Of a stretch of DNA of 6,595 bases, positions 5,950 to 6,595 are shown piece after piece (positions within the stretch are counted from its first letter, which is position 1; every line of letters begins with the position of its first letter). Origin of the DNA: an uncultured Parasphingopyxis sp. Lineage in GTDB: Bacteria; Pseudomonadota; Alphaproteobacteria; Sphingomonadales; Sphingomonadaceae. The stretch lies in NCBI GenBank assembly GCA_905479515.1, contig CAJQMX010000127.1:1-6595 (forward strand), in the 5' to 3' direction. The position numbers and the translations under genes are program-made. The notes below the pieces were generated by a model that saw only the letters and a list, made by a program, of their open reading frames with translations, did no database searches and was not told where the DNA came from.

Positions 5950-6147
5950 TCAACTATCGCTGTCCAGCCCGTTTGTGTGCCCCATCAGTTGCTCAGGATC
6001 GGCAGGCGGGCCGGGGACGCGATAGCCATCGCCCAACCATTTCAACAGATCGCGATTGCGGCAGCCTTCGCTGCAAAACGGCTTCTGATCGGCGCTGGGT
6101 TCGCTGCCGCAAACCGGGCAGCCTTTGGATCGGGAAGAGCGGGACAT
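5950..6147 (-). CDS. yacG: DNA gyrase inhibitor YacG (zinc-binding)
   Basis: A 65-residue protein with the YacG zinc site: CPVC (C10, C13) and CSEGC (C25, C29), followed by the family block RDLLKWLGDGYRVPGP (32-47). In E. coli YacG binds GyrB and inhibits gyrase DNA binding. The ATG at 6147 is chosen because the zinc site then begins near residue 10, as usual. An in-frame ATG at 6159 is possible, and neither has a strong ribosome site. The C-terminal tail is short and acidic. It is followed by tRNA-Phe, a core-genome arrangement. Confidence 0.93.
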   Translation of the reverse strand: MSRSSRSKGCPVCGSEPSADQKPFCSEGCRNRDLLKWLGDGYRVPGPPADPEQLMGHTNGLDSDS

Positions 6148-6263
6148 GATGGGTATCATATGGGGTGGAGGGATGGGCTGGCAAGCTTGGGTTTTGACCA
6201 AGAGGTGTGTGGGGAGGGGGAGCGGGCTGGTGCGGCGATTTCCGACTACGGAAATTCTGACAA

Positions 6264-6595
6264 TCAAATCAATGCAAGACTATCCAGATCCAGTATCTGC
6301 TGGGCGGGGCGTTCGGCCATGACGGCGAACATCTCGTCACCGCGTTCCGTGCGCTCGACATTCATCGAGGCAAAGATTGCCATCACGAACCCGGAAAAGG
6401 CGCCGCGCCGATAGTCGGTCCAGCATTGTCCCGGATCGGCGTTTACGCCCTGCGCCTGAAGCTGCGCGACATAGCTGGCGAACAGCCGTTCCTCCTCGGC
6501 CGCGCGCATTGCCGGATCGGAGATGCTGGTGCCGATGAGATAGGCAATATCTGTCGGCCCAGTGCCAATGCCGACTGTCTGCCAGTCGACGACCG
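6264..6595 (-). CDS. Phosphotransferase of the APH/CHK-kinase fold, C-terminal part
   Basis: The frame is open to the window edge, so only the last 109 residues are seen. They begin VVDWQTVGIGTGPTDIAYLIG (split at residue 20), in which DWQ is the metal-binding Asp motif of aminoglycoside phosphotransferase-like and ecdysteroid/CHK-type kinases. A helical tail follows (LFASYVAQLQAQGV, then YRRGAFSGFVMAIFAS). The catalytic HxD loop would be upstream of the window. The substrate cannot be told; bacterial members are mostly of unknown small-molecule specificity and need not give antibiotic resistance. It ends 116 bp before yacG on the same strand. Confidence 0.78.
   Translation of the reverse strand, partial: VVDWQTVGIGTGPTDIAYLIGTSISDPAMRAAEEERLFASYVAQLQAQGVNADPGQCWTDYRRGAFSGFVMAIFASMNVERTERGDEMFAVMAERPAQQILDLDSLALI

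Overview
The window looks like the recombinase-proximal end of a genomic island joined to conserved chromosome in a GC-rich alphaproteobacterium. A sphingomonad is the likely host. This rests on the DUF3489/DUF2924/serine-recombinase module, on tRNA-Phe sitting beside yacG, and on overall composition. The host call is inference; no species is recognisable.

Bases 1-2528 (+ strand) hold a two-gene unit. The first gene, cut by the window start, encodes an OLD-family ABC-type ATPase fused to a TOPRIM nuclease. The second encodes a compact UvrD/Rep-like superfamily 1 helicase. Its GTG start overlaps the stop of the first gene (GTGA). An OLD nuclease followed by a UvrD-like helicase is the class 2 OLD / Gabija (GajA-GajB) anti-phage architecture, so this is probably a Gabija-type defence operon.

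Bases 2529-2896 are non-coding and hold several short inverted repeats. Bases 2897-5314 (+) hold a tightly overlapped mobility operon: a small DUF3489 winged-helix-like protein, a DUF2924 protein and a 565-residue large serine recombinase. The stop/start overlaps (1 nt, then 8 nt) suggest translational coupling. A strong 35-nt hairpin lies inside the DUF2924 gene.

Bases 5315-5819 are non-coding but highly structured. A stretch is present twice in direct orientation at a constant 286-bp offset. Each copy ends in the 3' part of tRNA-Phe: copy 2 ends in the intact tRNA gene, copy 1 in a decayed fragment of it. Each copy also carries two motifs of the form GGACC-N4/5-AAATGGTCT, and copy 1 ends in a perfect 16-bp palindrome. 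This looks like a duplicated attachment region left by successive or tandem insertion at the tRNA-Phe 3' end.

Bases 5820-6595 (- strand) are ordinary chromosome: tRNA-Phe(GAA) with encoded CCA, yacG (zinc-binding DNA gyrase inhibitor), and the C-terminal end of a phosphotransferase of the aminoglycoside/CHK-kinase fold.

In short, a defence pair and an integration module, all on the + strand, abut the 3' end of tRNA-Phe, with opposite-strand core genes beyond it. The least explained part is the repeated attachment region at 5351-5872.
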